64,000 nucleotides of DNA from Phyto melanocephala (Eukaryota; Arthropoda; Insecta; Diptera; Rhinophoridae): NCBI GenBank assembly GCA_941918925.1, contig OW799233.1:4766001-4830000 (forward strand), written 5' to 3'. The notes under the pieces are model-generated. The model saw nothing but the letters and a program-made list of their open reading frames with translations. It was not told the DNA's origin and made no database searches. Position numbers and translations under genes: made by a program. Below are positions 22,391 to 33,719 of the stretch, piece after piece. Every line of letters starts with the position of its first letter. The first letter of the stretch is position 1.

Positions 22391-23734
22391 CTTGTCAAAT
22401 AATAAAACACTATTTTTTTTAAATAAATTTTGGAATAAAAATAAATTGTCAGAAGAACTTAAGAAACATATTAAAAGTATGGTAAACAATTCTTCTTTAA
22501 CAACAGACCTTAAACAGATGTTTTTGCATTCCAATTTGTTATTCCATCAAATCATACATACATATTTTATTGAATTAAGAAATTAAATCAATTATTTTTC
22601 CCTTTAATTTCATCTTTTTCTGTGCTTTTCGGAGGAAGAAATAAAACAAACATCCATTCAGTAGTTGGAATGAAAAAATTTCTCATACATTTTTAATAAT
22701 TCGTTAAACATGCATATTTAATTAATAATACATGAATGTATACGGGGCTTAAACAAGTTGCAAAATAATATAACAGCCAAAAAAAAATCAAAAACACAAC
22801 CAAAGAAAAGGAACAATGAAATACAATAAAATAAATGAAAACGTAGATAATAACGAATATCAATCAAAGGGCCCGGTAATTAAGCCCTCTCTTCAATTAA
22901 GTATATTCTGTATATAATTCTTCTTGCAATGAAACAAATGAAAAAGGCTTCAAATAAATTGTATTTAAACGTAAAACACTTTATACGTTTAAGAAGCATA
23001 GCCGAGAGGGAGAAAGAGAAATTGTATTTTGATAATAAGTCTTTTTTTCACATTTACATAAATCACAACGGAGCATTCATTAATTAAACACTTAAACATA
23101 AAAACTTGCAAGTTTTTTGTTTTTTTTTTTTTTGACTTGAATATTAACTATAGATACAAGGAAAAGAATACAGAAAAATTTACCAAACCTTATACCTATT
23201 AAAAATGTTAATTTCAAAATTCACATTTTCCTAAAAGATCGTAAAGTAAAAACAAAAACAAAAACGAAAATATAAACACCCATTAAAGAAGAGTGAGTGA
23301 GAGAGAAAGGATATACTCATACATACACAAAACAACCAACTCCCATGTAACCACCATTAAAGCCATAAATTTATCACCATCAACATCTTCTGCTTCTACA
23401 TACATACATACATACATATATAAATATTGTTGTAATTTGATACTTTTTTTCTGTAAATCAAATAAAAATTTTATGAAATACTAACAAGGGAAATAAGTAC
23501 AAATAGAAGAAGATTAACTTGATAATTTTTAGGAATTCCAGCAAAATTAAAGCATAAAGTGTTTTTCCATTTTCTTCAACCTTTTTGTTAATTTCGTTTT
23601 TTCTTGACAACAGCTATTATTTGATTGCAGACTAAGGGAATAAGAAGAAGAATATAAATGAGAAATGCCCAAATAAATATTCCAAAGAGGTAAATTAAAA
23701 GATATATTTGTTTATACCTTTCCTTGAGTGTGTT
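22391..23734. other. Gene-free AT-rich stretch with CATA microsatellite
   Basis: (CATA)n around 23398-23417 and a GAGAGA-rich patch near 23290-23310. No exon recognised. Confidence 0.5.
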
Positions 23735-23815
23735 ATAATATATTTAAGATTGTCATTCCGCTATTAATTTCTAAAATGTTCATTTGAGGGCCTATAAAGT
23801 ATACTACCTAGGCCC
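23735..23815 (+). repeat. Family B head fragment
   Basis: AAGATTGTCATTCCGCTA and GGGCCTATAAAGTATAC match the family B head in order. Only about 80 bp is recognisable. Confidence 0.4.
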
Positions 23816-24989
23816 GATGTTGGTTTTGAATAAAACACAAATTTATTTATTGTCATTTCTTTTTTTTTATGATAATATTGGTAGAGTTCAATTATGTATG
23901 GAGCAAAATATCGACCAAATGGCCGATAATTCAAATGATTCAATGACAATGTTGATCTGCAATTGTTATGCACGATGATGAGTCGAGGTTGACTGCTCTT
24001 TTGCCATACTATCGCGAAAAACAGCATTGTTTTCCCTTCAACGAACTAACAAGGCATTCACAGATGTTTTCACATTTCATACAAACCTGTTTTGCTCAAA
24101 ATTTAAATATTTTTCACAATTCTCCCGATTGTAGGCGAATTTGAACGATTGTGTTGACCAAAAGAATCACGAAGTGCATGAAATTCATTTTGATTTGATC
24201 GCCCATTTTCATATTAAGCCTGAATAACTTTAACGCTTTGCTCGATGGTGTATCTTTCAATGGTTCATATTGAGTTAATCTGAAATTGAGAAATGACAAA
24301 TGAAATGCAAAAAGAAAACTTGACGCTTAGGTGTGTTTCAAATTCAACATAGGCCCTTTAAATTTAACTACCTTTTATATAAAGCAAAAATTATTTATAT
24401 CATCAAATTTCTTGCAGGAGTTCGTAGTAATTTTAAACGTTTATAATTCTAACTACAATACGATTATGATTGTGCACATGTGCTGAAAAATTATTAAATT
24501 CGGTTTTATAATGTGAGCGTAAGCAGCGTAACACAAATCAACTGGCTTATTAATAAATATATAAGATATATAAAGTATTGATATTCTAAAACATTATTGA
24601 AAGAGGAATTTATTAACCAAAGTCCATCGGTCTATCTGTCGTTTTAACTCTTATTTAGTATCAATTTATCAGATTATCTTTCGAAAATTTTGCTATTACA
24701 AAGTAGTTATGTGGGCACTTTTGGTCTGACTTTGCTGCTTCTAAGAAACTTCTTGAAACATTTGTTAGGAATTTATGAATACTCACAAAAATATGTGTGA
24801 ATGCAATGCCTTGTCAATTGAAAGTTCAGATTATCGGTTTCGTAAATAAGTTTTGGTCATTGGAATAGCTAGTGTTGAAAAGTAACAATATTTCCATATA
24901 AATTACTGAGATGTAATTAAAAAACTACTAAAACTCGTGTTTTTTTTTAACTAAATTCCTAAGCCCAAAGATAATTTTTTCGCTTTATA
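23816..24989. other. Spacer, no gene seen
   Basis: Open frames of 60-87 codons overlap on both strands near 23.8-24.3 kb without a recognisable domain. Confidence 0.4.
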
Positions 24990-25014
24990 TATACAGCATA
25001 TGGGCATTTCCATG

Positions 25015-25540
25015 TCATCGTGTGTGACATTTGTACTCCTATTAAGTGGAGTAATTTTTGCAAAAGTAAGAGTAACTGAAACAAAATTAGATCTTTATGT
25101 TCCATTCAGAGTGTACTTTATTTTAAAAATTAATTAAATTCGAATCATTGTTGTCTCGAATATCCAGAAAATCAAGAATATATCGCACGTGACATAAACC
25201 AGAAGTGATTTTCAGGTATATATGGAAATGTAAAAAAATCTGCGAATCTTGGGGTGTTTTTTTCTTTTCTTTATTTTTTTACACTAAACCAAATATTTTT
25301 CCGTTAAAATCCATCATACTTAATTGGAAACAATCTTTAAATGATTTTATAACAAATTCAATTTAATATTGTTCGTGACATATCGTACGTGACAGATTTT
25401 TCTCTAATAGTATTTTTAGGTAATACAATTTATATTATATTAAGAAAAAAAGTTAAATTCTAAATTATGTGCTCTTGCGACTGTTCAAATACGAATGACG
25501 AAGACAAATAATGTTTTTGCACTACGTACGTGACATTAGA
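25015..25540. repeat. Recurring CGTACGTGACA-type motif (four sites)
   Basis: Sites: GTGTGTGACAT near 25020, TATCGCACGTGACAT at about 25181, TATCGTACGTGACAG at about 25381 (preceded directly by GTTCGTGACA), and CTACGTACGTGACAT at about 25522. Spacing is roughly 150-200 bp. CpG-containing words are rare in the surrounding AT-rich DNA. Probably an uncharacterised repeat element; the function is unknown to me. Confidence 0.5.
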
Positions 25541-25662
25541 ATAACATCCAAGGGAAATAAAAAAAAATACTGCTAATTGGACTCTCTATTTTTTTTTTAT
25601 GGATTTGGTTAATTGTTGTTGTTACCTTAATTTTAATGCATATTTACAATTACAATTTATTT
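25541..25662. other. Spacer before LTR element
   Basis: AT-rich, no features. Confidence 0.4.
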
Positions 25663-25814
25663 TGTAAATTGGTTTTCAAAAACTAAACTTTATTTTTATA
25701 TATTCTATTTATACAATAAAAACTATGAAACTATGATATTCAAATAATATCAAACAACAAGTTAATTTTAAACAAGCATATTACAGTTCGGCCATCCTGA
25801 CAATTTGATTGACC

Positions 25815-26021
25815 TTAATCAAAATAAATAACACTAAATACATATCTTTTATAAAACACGGTATTTTTCGATAATTTTTTTTTTTTTTGTTTTTTGCCAA
25901 CGGTATTATCAATATTTTTAACTACAACATAATCTCCCAAAACATACTGTTTAGCAGGTACATAATGCTTGTAAAAATAGTTCTCATTGTATTTTTGAGA
26001 CCGTTCAATTGCATTTAACAC
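25815..26021 (-). pseudogene. Retrotransposon Pol C-terminal fragment (integrase tail)
   Basis: The frame reads AIERSQKYNENYFYKH, then YVLGDYVVVKNIDNTVG, which matches the 'GDYVVVxNxDxTxG' block found after the integrase core in many insect gypsy-type Pol proteins. A lysine run follows, and the expected 'KYxGPYVV' continuation is degraded. It begins in mid-domain and ends about 30 bp before the LTR, as expected for the end of pol. Too short to be functional. Confidence 0.6.
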
Positions 26022-26045
26022 TTTTAGTCGGAGATTAAGTTAAAG

Positions 26046-26237
26046 TTGAATGAACATTTAATATTAACGGAAGTTGCAGAGGTAAAAACATCGGTGATTA
26101 AGGTTGAGGTTAAAGCGAAAGTTACAGCAGTAAATACATCGGTTCTTACATCGAAGGTTGAGGATATTAATAAAGAAATATCAGAAGTTAAATCTGTAAT
26201 TTCAGGAGAAAAAAAATCCTACATCGCAAGAGCTTGA
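26046..26237 (+). other. Short lysine/valine-rich open frame inside the LTR relic
   Basis: 63 codons rich in Lys, Val and Ser, with near-heptad hydrophobic spacing (VEDINKEISEVKSVISGEKK) suggestive of a coiled coil, as in some retroelement Gag N-termini. It lies on the strand opposite the pol fragment, which argues against being the same element's gag unless rearranged. I do not recognise it. Confidence 0.25.
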
Positions 26238-26521
26238 TTCACTATTACTCAGAGCTTCTTTCACAGAATCGTATACTGACTCATTGTTGCAGATTCAGGA
26301 AACGATGTTCTTGATGCAATTAATCTACAATCACCTTTTAAAGACTTGGGCGTAAATCCATTTTAATTTTAATTATTTGTCTGACCCCACACCTGAATTG
26401 TAAATTGGTTTTCAAAAACTAAACTTTATTTTTACAGTTTCCATTTATACAATAAAAACTAAGAAACTATGATATTCAAATAATATCAAACAACAAGTTA
26501 ACTTTAAACAAGCATATTACA

Positions 26522-26925
26522 ATTTTTACAATTTAGTCGCTAAAAAAAAATAGTTGATTGCAATTACTTAAAATAAGTCAAAGAGATAATCAGATTAAAC
26601 TCTTATTATTGCTCTTAAAATAATTTAATAAGCTCTTAATACCTGCGCATAGTAAAATTTTAGTGTTTTTTCATCAATAAACTTATATTGAAAAGCTTTC
26701 AAGAGTTTTTATTTTTACAGTCGTGGTTGACATATCCATGGAAATGTCCATATGTCTTTATTTGAGGAAATATTTAGTCAAATAGTGCCATAAATCTTAA
26801 AGATATAGGCTTGAAGTACTTATATTTATTAAAATAGACATTGCGTTAAAAAAAAACAAATTTTATTAGCTGTACAATTTCTAAAGATGCTTAAATTTTG
26901 CTGTCGCTGTTACATACTTATGTTA
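26522..26925. other. Spacer, no gene seen
   Basis: AT-rich; nothing recognised. Confidence 0.4.
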
Positions 26926-26970
26926 CAGCAGAATAAAATTCGGCGTGTTCGGAATATAGCGCTCTTACTT
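26926..26970 (+). repeat. Isolated family A/B terminus
   Basis: ATTCGGCGTGTTCGGAATAT followed by AGCGCTCTTACTTATTT matches the shared right terminus seen at 58.1 kb. The upstream body is not recognisable. Confidence 0.5.
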
Positions 26971-29159
26971 ATTTTGTCTTAAACATTTTCTTTTGTAAGT
27001 GTGTGTATTTTATTTTTTCACCCTCCTTGAATTTTTTTTACGCTTTAAAATTCGTTATGAAAAAATTTTATTGGCAGTTGTTATCTTACAATAATTTTAT
27101 TTTATTTTCAATTTTAAGTTTTTAATTCTTTAACTACAATTTCATTGGTAACTTTACAAAAACAAAGTCCTTATTAAATAGAAATCTTCATGCAATGTAC
27201 GTTGTGATAAAAAAAAAACTTATCAAGTATGACGTACCCTATATGGCACAAAAAAAAAAGAATATGATTTCTAAATTACATGTTTGTTAAAACATCAAGT
27301 TTTTGAAATAAAATTTTACTGTTTGAAATATTTTAAATTTTAACTGCCGTATTCCTAAAAAATATTTTAGGTTTACTGAAGATTTTCTGCACAACAATAA
27401 AGTAAGCAAATAAGCCTTAAAGAAACATAAAATAGTTGTTATGAATATGACATTAAAAGTATAGTTTTGTGTTTTTGGTATTTAGTTTTTTTTTTTTTGT
27501 TCTTATATTACAATAATATTTTTAAACTAAAATATGGCTTCAGTAATTTTTTTTACACTTCATCTTTATCCTTATCTAAACAGAATTATCAACATTAACA
27601 TTTTTTTTTTTGACAATTTTATACAAAACATAAAATATAATTTTATTTTTTTTTTAAATAAAAACAGTGCCAGCAATTGAGTCGATGAGTTTTTTTTAGC
27701 TGTTCAGCAAACTTAAGTTATTATTGTCAGTGCCTAAAGGTAGTTTAGCGAAAAAAGAAAAAAACACAAACTAATGTTATAAGATTTTGTATTTAGAATT
27801 GCTTCTTATTAAAATAAAAATTTGTTCTGTATTGTAGGAGTTATCTTGTGCACATAAAGTAACTAGTATGTGGTTTGAAATATGCTTGTTTCTACCAACT
27901 TCAAACTAGTTATACGTCTGTCCTTCATTCATATATCGAACTATTGACTATTTTTAATATAATAAAAAAACTGAAAAAAAAATCGAATTTTTTTTTAAAT
28001 TAAGGAAAATCTATTGATCACTCTTAATTGTTTTTTTTTTTTTTTGTTAGTGAAATCTTCAAACCAAAAATAACAACTTACAAAAAACACATTCAGCTTA
28101 GAATTAGTTAACTTTATAATTCTTTTTTTTTATCGGAATAAGAAATTTTAATATACACACACTTTTGACAAGTACATATTTGTCATGTTTTACTTAAATA
28201 ACTTATGATGTGTTCAGGTATACACAAGCACATTTCCATAAATCCTTCTAAAAGATTTGATGGGTATTTTGACCGTGTCTGGTCCCCTAAACGCCTGCGT
28301 GTATTCTTAACATTTCCACTGTGCTTGTTCTTAATTTGCTCTTCATACTTATCGCTTGCTCTCCATGTTGATGATGTTCATTTTAATATTGTAGTGCTGC
28401 AGTAGTGTTGGTATGCCGGTGGTTATGATGATGCCATAACATCAACCAAATTAAATGTGCTTGTGTGTATGTGTGCGTGTGTAGCAATTTTATATTTATA
28501 TAAATACAAATTTTTTATGTTGTTCATTATGTTGCATTTTACGCTTAATTACACAAACCATGCTTAAAACACCAGAAATAATTCTTGCTAAAAGTTAAAA
28601 CATCAAAACATTAAAGTATGCCTTTAATTATGAAAGTGGTTTAAGTGAAAGATAAAATGACTTTTTCAGTTCCTTTACACCCTATTACTTGAGTTCAATG
28701 TGATTTTCATGATGCTGTCAAAAAATTTAAATAGAATATTCTTAATGTTATTTACGAAAATGATATACATACGATAACGATGGCAGCATGTGTTTTTGTG
28801 AACGTATCAAATTAGTACCTTCATATTTTTTACACATGTTTTTATTAAATAACGTTTTTTAAATTCTATTGTGATTGTGCATTGATGCAGTTTAATTACT
28901 TCAAATTGTTTGTAAAATTTTAAAACAAAATTTGGATTTCAACTACGAAATTAATATTGTAAATTAAATTTTTTTTATTGTATATTGCTCTAATCATCAA
29001 AGTGACTCAACTAATTATATAAGAATAAATAGTTTTAATTAATTGAAATTAATTAAAAAACTAATTATAATTTTCAAACCTTATAAAACAATTTTAATGA
29101 ACTGAATCATTTCAATATTTAAAATTTAGAAAATTTTTTAATAAAGTATTAATTGTATC
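26971..29159. other. Gene-free AT-rich stretch
   Basis: Long T and A homopolymers, scattered GT-rich words near 28460-28485, no exon or repeat recognised. Confidence 0.5.
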
Positions 29160-29362
29160 AGTAATTCCACTACCCAATGGATAAGATTCCTGAAAAATTA
29201 GACTTTTATGATTTTATATACAAAAAATTGATTTTAACATACTCACAGAAAGACGGACAGATGGATTCATCAAAAAGTCAAAAATTTATCCTAACTAGGG
29301 TCGCAAAAATATATTGTACTTGTATAAACCCTTTAACACTCTCTTGTGAAGGGTACAATTGA
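29160..29362 (-). repeat. Family B head fragment, inverted
   Basis: AAAGACGGACAGATGGATTC and CTTGTGAAGGGTACAATTG correspond to the reverse of the family B head. Strongly diverged. Confidence 0.4.
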
Positions 29363-30703
29363 AAAATTTTTAATCAAAGATGACATCCAAAACAAAATAT
29401 TTTATTTAAGTATTTAGAAAAATAAACACATTTGGGTGATTCGCAAGGTGTCTAATCATGTCATATTGTCATATTCTTCTAAAAGTTTACAATGGTTTAA
29501 AAATGTTGTTGTTGCTTTTCAAACAGAAAATGTCTTATAATAATAGAAATTTGTACGCTATGTTTATTGTGCTGTCGTATTTAATAAGCAGAGACCTGTG
29601 TGCTAAACGGCTAAGCCAAGTCGCATTAGTTTTTGTAAGCCGTCGCCGTTCATTGTATAATTTTATCGGGCCGACATCCAAATTTAAGCGCAGTTGCTTA
29701 TTTTTGATAACAAAGCACTGGCGGCGTCAAAAAAGTTCGGCTAAGGACTCTGCTGTTTTTGCTTATTAAACAAAATTTAATTTATTTGTGATTTGCGGCA
29801 AAACTGAAAAATGGAAAATATTGTGCTAAGATCTAATTTAATAAATTAATGGATTAGAATTAAAAAAATATTTAAATTTAGCCAAAGCCGAAGCGTATGC
29901 GCATAAACCCAACGAAAATAATTATTTTTATAATTGTTTTACATCAGCTGATTTAAATTCAAAATAGTACACTTAATTATGAGGGGTTGTTCACAATAGT
30001 CTTAATTTTTCATGTTATTTTATAGGACATATGATTTTACGACACCATAATGAATACCCCAATTATAACTCAAATCCAGATATCTTTTCAAAACTAGGTA
30101 CTTTGTCTTCACAAGTTTACATGTCACACTTCCATTTAAACTTGTTTGAGGCAGAACAAAAAAATTATTAAATTTTTACACGTAATCATACAACAAAGCA
30201 ACTTTTACATAGATTTTTTCTGTTAGTGAAAATTCATACATACAATCAGTTTATTTTAATAATATTTGATTAAAAAAAACGATGTAAAGCTATTTATGTA
30301 GAATCCATGATAAAAGATATAAAGACAACAAATATAAATACATGTGCTATGCAGTGCTTCTGATTGAGAAAAAAATCAATAAAAATAAATTTCTTTATAC
30401 CGAAAACACAAATTTATCTTGTCACTCCTGCAGAAATAAATAAAATCAATGCAAATTCGTGACTACCTTCTAAATGTGCCTGGATCTTGTTCGTATTTAA
30501 AAGTGATTTTTGTTTTTATTTCTGTGACACTATACAAACAAATTGATAAAAACTTTATTTATTTATCAACACATTTACCAAGAAACCAAATGTGAAAAAT
30601 TTCTTACAACAATTTCCTATACTTTATAGAATTTTTGGAAAACTATTTAATATTTAGAAGATTTTCTAAGACAACCACAATACAAATATGCAAACTAACT
30701 ATA
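29363..30703. other. Spacer with a 103-codon unassigned frame
   Basis: An open frame at 29458-29769 has more G and C than its surroundings and a basic Arg/Lys-rich end, but no recognisable domain, signal or splice context. I do not call it a gene. Confidence 0.35.
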
Positions 30704-30711
30704 TACTTACT

Positions 30712-31618
30712 AGGGTGATCGATTATTCTACTTTTTTAAGAAACCGGTTTTCAAATACATAGTTTGAAATTTAGAATTTAAAAAAAACCGGTTGCTATTT
30801 TAAAAATTGTGAAAAAACCGGTTAACCGGTTCAAATATATATTATATAATATTTGAAGAAAAAATTAAAAAATATTGTAAAAAAAGATTATAATCAAAAT
30901 TATATCTAATTATGAAATTTTTACAGTTATAATAGATCTTTTAAACTAATATGCACTAACGTTTTTTGTTTGTTTTTGTTTTGCTTGAAATGGTTTCTGT
31001 AATTTGAAATACATTTTAAAGGCTTGAGAGAAAATCTTTAAAAACTAATTTCAAAAATTCTGTCTTATACTCCTGACAGGCATACAAACATAGACATAAA
31101 CTAGTTTGTTCGATGGTTTAATTGAAAATTAAGGTGACAGACACTCAATGCCATTGAATAAATCTGGTAGGATCTGGTAGGAGAGATAATTGGGTTTTCT
31201 TTATTGTAACTACACTTTTTACCTAAAAGTGATCGATCTGCTAAGATTACGCTTCAAATAACTTTAACTTTTAACGTTAGGTTTATATCCTATAAAAAAA
31301 TAATTCTAAAGATCAATTATTTTTCTTACTTTACATTTGGTTTTTAAACAGCAAATAAATTTCTTACAATATTATGCAAAAATATGAAATAGTTTTTATT
31401 TTTTGATTTTTGGAAACTTTTCGCGTACTAAATATACTATTATACGATTGGTTACAAAGATATGTAAAAATAAACTTAAAAAAATAAAAAACCGGCTTTT
31501 TCGGATAAAAAAACCGGTGTATTCGATATTCGAAAAATCAACATTTAGAAAAAACCGCCAGCCAAAATATGAAAAAACCGGGTTTTCAACCGGTTGTAAA
31601 ACCGAGTCGATCACCCTA
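30712..31618 (-). mobile_element. hAT-like non-autonomous element, copy 2, complete with 8 bp target duplication
   Basis: The ends TAGGGTGATCGA and TCGATCACCCTA are inverted repeats, and the 8 bp ATACTTAC flanks both (30704-30711 and 31619-31626). An 8 bp duplication with a TAGGG-type end fits the hAT superfamily. The body matches copy 1 (15561-16625) in reverse and contains several ACCGG/AACCGGTT palindromic blocks near both ends. Open frames inside occur on both strands at the same place and are by-products. No transposase is encoded; mobilisation would need one in trans. Confidence 0.85.
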
Positions 31619-31818
31619 ATACTTACCAAATTAAATATATGTAAAATTTCTTCAAATGTTTTTCCAAAGAAAAACAAAATATAAATAAATTAATTAAATA
31701 AATATTAAAATATTTTTCTTTTACCAAAAAAAAAAAATATCAAACGAATTTTGAGGAAATAATAGATAAAGAATTTTTTTATAAAGAAATATTTCAATGC
31801 CTTTAAATCTATTCATCT

Positions 31819-31820
<2 letters not shown>

Positions 31821-31849
<29 letters not shown>

Positions 31850-33712
31850 TTTTATTTGTCAATTCCTATACAACAAGATTTAATCTTATATTTAAAGTAT
31901 AGGAAAGTAGTTTTTATAAATTAAAATTAGGGATTACACATTAATACAATTACATACACTTAGCTATATTATATTATTATTATTATATTATTAACTATAA
32001 AAAAAAAATATATTATACTATAACAAATACATTACAATTAATAACAATTTACTGTTGTGCAAAAAAAAAATCAAATAAAAAATGTTTAAAGCTATTTGCG
32101 TTGCTATTGAGTTGTTGAGTTTGGGGAAGAATATTCCAAAGACGCGCCGCGTGTATAAAGAAGTGCCAATCAGATACAAGAAGACGGTGTAAAGGAATTA
32201 TAATCCTTTTCCCTCTAAGCGATCTGGCAAGCCTTATCTTGTCTATAAGATATTGAGGAGCTTCTGAATAAATAATCTTATGCAAAAATAATAGAACGCG
32301 TATGTTAAGAAGATTGTCAAAGGAAACACCGTAAAGTTGAGCGGAAAAATTAGAAGCATGGTCATATCTTCTCAAGCCATACACATATCTAATTATGTTA
32401 TTATATAAAACGTTTAATTTCCTTTTACTAATTGAGTCGCAGCTTGCAAAAAGCTCACAGCCGTAAATTAAACCTGGAAGAAGATAGGATTTTGCAAGAA
32501 GCTTCCTTATCCCTATGGGAGTAAAATATTGTGTCGGCCAAAGGCACCTTAGCTTAATGTAAATTTGGCCTACGAGTGTATTAACATGGTTTGTCCAAGT
32601 AAGTGTATTATTAAACACTATTCCAAGGTTTTTTGCAACATTAACGATGTTGATCCTTTCCCCATTTATTAGAATGTTAACATCGATAACAGGATCGATC
32701 GTTTTCTTCCGAATTATTAGGCACTTTGATTTATGGGGGTTTAAACAAAGTCCATTCGCTGTTGCCCAACGAAAAATTCTATCCAAATCATCATTAACCC
32801 TAACAACACTTTCATCAATAGATCGTACTGGACTGCTCAAATATAACTGTACATCATCTGCATACATGTGAACTTTGCAATGCAAAAGCTGTTTTGGCAA
32901 ATCATTGGCATAAATTGAAAAAAGTAGTGGTCCCAGAATGGACCCTTGTGGCACACCTCTTGTTAAAGGTTTTAAAGATGATTGAAAATTATTAGAAGAT
33001 ACAAATTGCAAACGATTCGAAAGATATGAAGACAAAAGACGTGTTGAATTGTTAGAGAAATTAAAGAAGTGCCGAAGCTTGTTGCAAAGTGTTCCATGGT
33101 CAACAGTGTCGAAGGCTTTTGAGTGGTCAAGAAGAATTAAGAAATTTAATTTTCCTTCATCCAGTTCACGTCGTATATTTTCAGAGACATCCAATAAGGT
33201 AGATACACAGCTATGGTTAGAGCGAAAACCTGATTGATTTTCAGACAATAATTTTTTCCCTTTTATATGTCCCGAAATTTGAATTTGTAGAATCTTTTCT
33301 AGCACCTTAGACAAATAACACAAGATAGCTATTGGCCTAAATTCTGAATTTGTTTTCGGTATAGGAACTACCCTTGCACATTTCCATCTGTTCGGAAAAG
33401 TACTGGTCATTATTATGGTGTTAAATAAATGTGTTATATATGGCAGGAGTACTGGAAGTAATATCTGAATAAATTTTGGGTGCATATTGTCGCAGCCCAC
33501 TGCATTTGACTTAATTAATTTAAAACATGAATAAACTTCAGAATGACTCACGCAAGAGAAATTAAAGACATTATGACCAATATCAAAATCGTTTGACTCT
33601 AAATTGGGAAAATTATAAAAACTTTCGTCTGCCGCTACAAAAGGTATATTCATGAAGATACTATTTAGCTCTTCAACATCTACTTGGTCATTAAGAACGT
33701 TTTGTGTACTAC
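31821..33712 (-). mobile_element. 5'-truncated non-LTR retrotransposon (Jockey/CR1 type) with simple-repeat tail
   Basis: On the minus strand an ORF2 fragment is followed by a ~190 bp AT-rich 3' UTR and a tail of about ten AAAT/AATA units (31821-31858). AAAGATG occurs directly after the tail (31814-31820) and directly before the truncated 5' end (33713-33719), giving a probable 7 bp target duplication. The reading frame is open from the 5' break to the stop, with no frameshift, so the insertion is young compared with the other relics here. Endonuclease and the N-terminal RT region are lost. Confidence 0.85.
32049..33712 (-). CDS. Non-LTR retrotransposon ORF2 fragment: reverse transcriptase
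   Basis: The frame is open from the 5' truncation at about 33712; the first Met is at 33653 (534 residues from there), but it is not a native start, because coding sequence (VLNDQVDVEELNSIF) continues ahead of it. Counting from that Met, motifs in order are FRPIAILC at 105-112, ENQSGFRSNHSC at 138-149, LLDHSKAFDTVDH at 174-186 with the motif A Asp, GVPQGSILGPLLF at 233-245, and the catalytic YADD at 264-267. A thumb-like C-terminal part with Cys/Trp-containing blocks runs to 534. No RNase H follows, which separates it from the element at 1.3-3.3 kb and suggests the Jockey or CR1 groups. All catalytic Asp residues are kept, but without the endonuclease it cannot retrotranspose by itself. Confidence 0.88.
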
Positions 33713-33719
33713 CATCTTT

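Larger units (their letters stand above)
25663..26521 (-). mobile_element. Internally deleted LTR retrotransposon (gypsy-like), 123 bp LTRs
   Basis: Two 123 bp direct repeats, 25663-25785 and 26399-26521, are about 95 percent identical. Read on the minus strand they start TGTAATATGC and end AATTTACA, so they have the TG..CA ends of LTRs. They contain TATA-like and AATAAA-like words. Between them, next to the 3' LTR in minus orientation, lies the end of a Pol protein. The interior is only about 610 bp, so nearly all of gag-pol is gone. No perfect 4-5 bp target duplication is seen. LTRs this short are unusual for gypsy elements; they may themselves be truncated. Confidence 0.68.

Noticed and set aside
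22181..22586. Overlapping 117- and 128-codon frames on opposite strands
   Set aside because: No domains, AT-driven composition, and partial overlap with a family B repeat fragment.
29458..29769. 103-codon basic open frame
   Set aside because: No recognisable family, promoter or splice context; listed only as a spacer note.
31403..31684. 93-codon frames on both strands
   Set aside because: Both lie in the non-coding hAT-like element and extend past its end.
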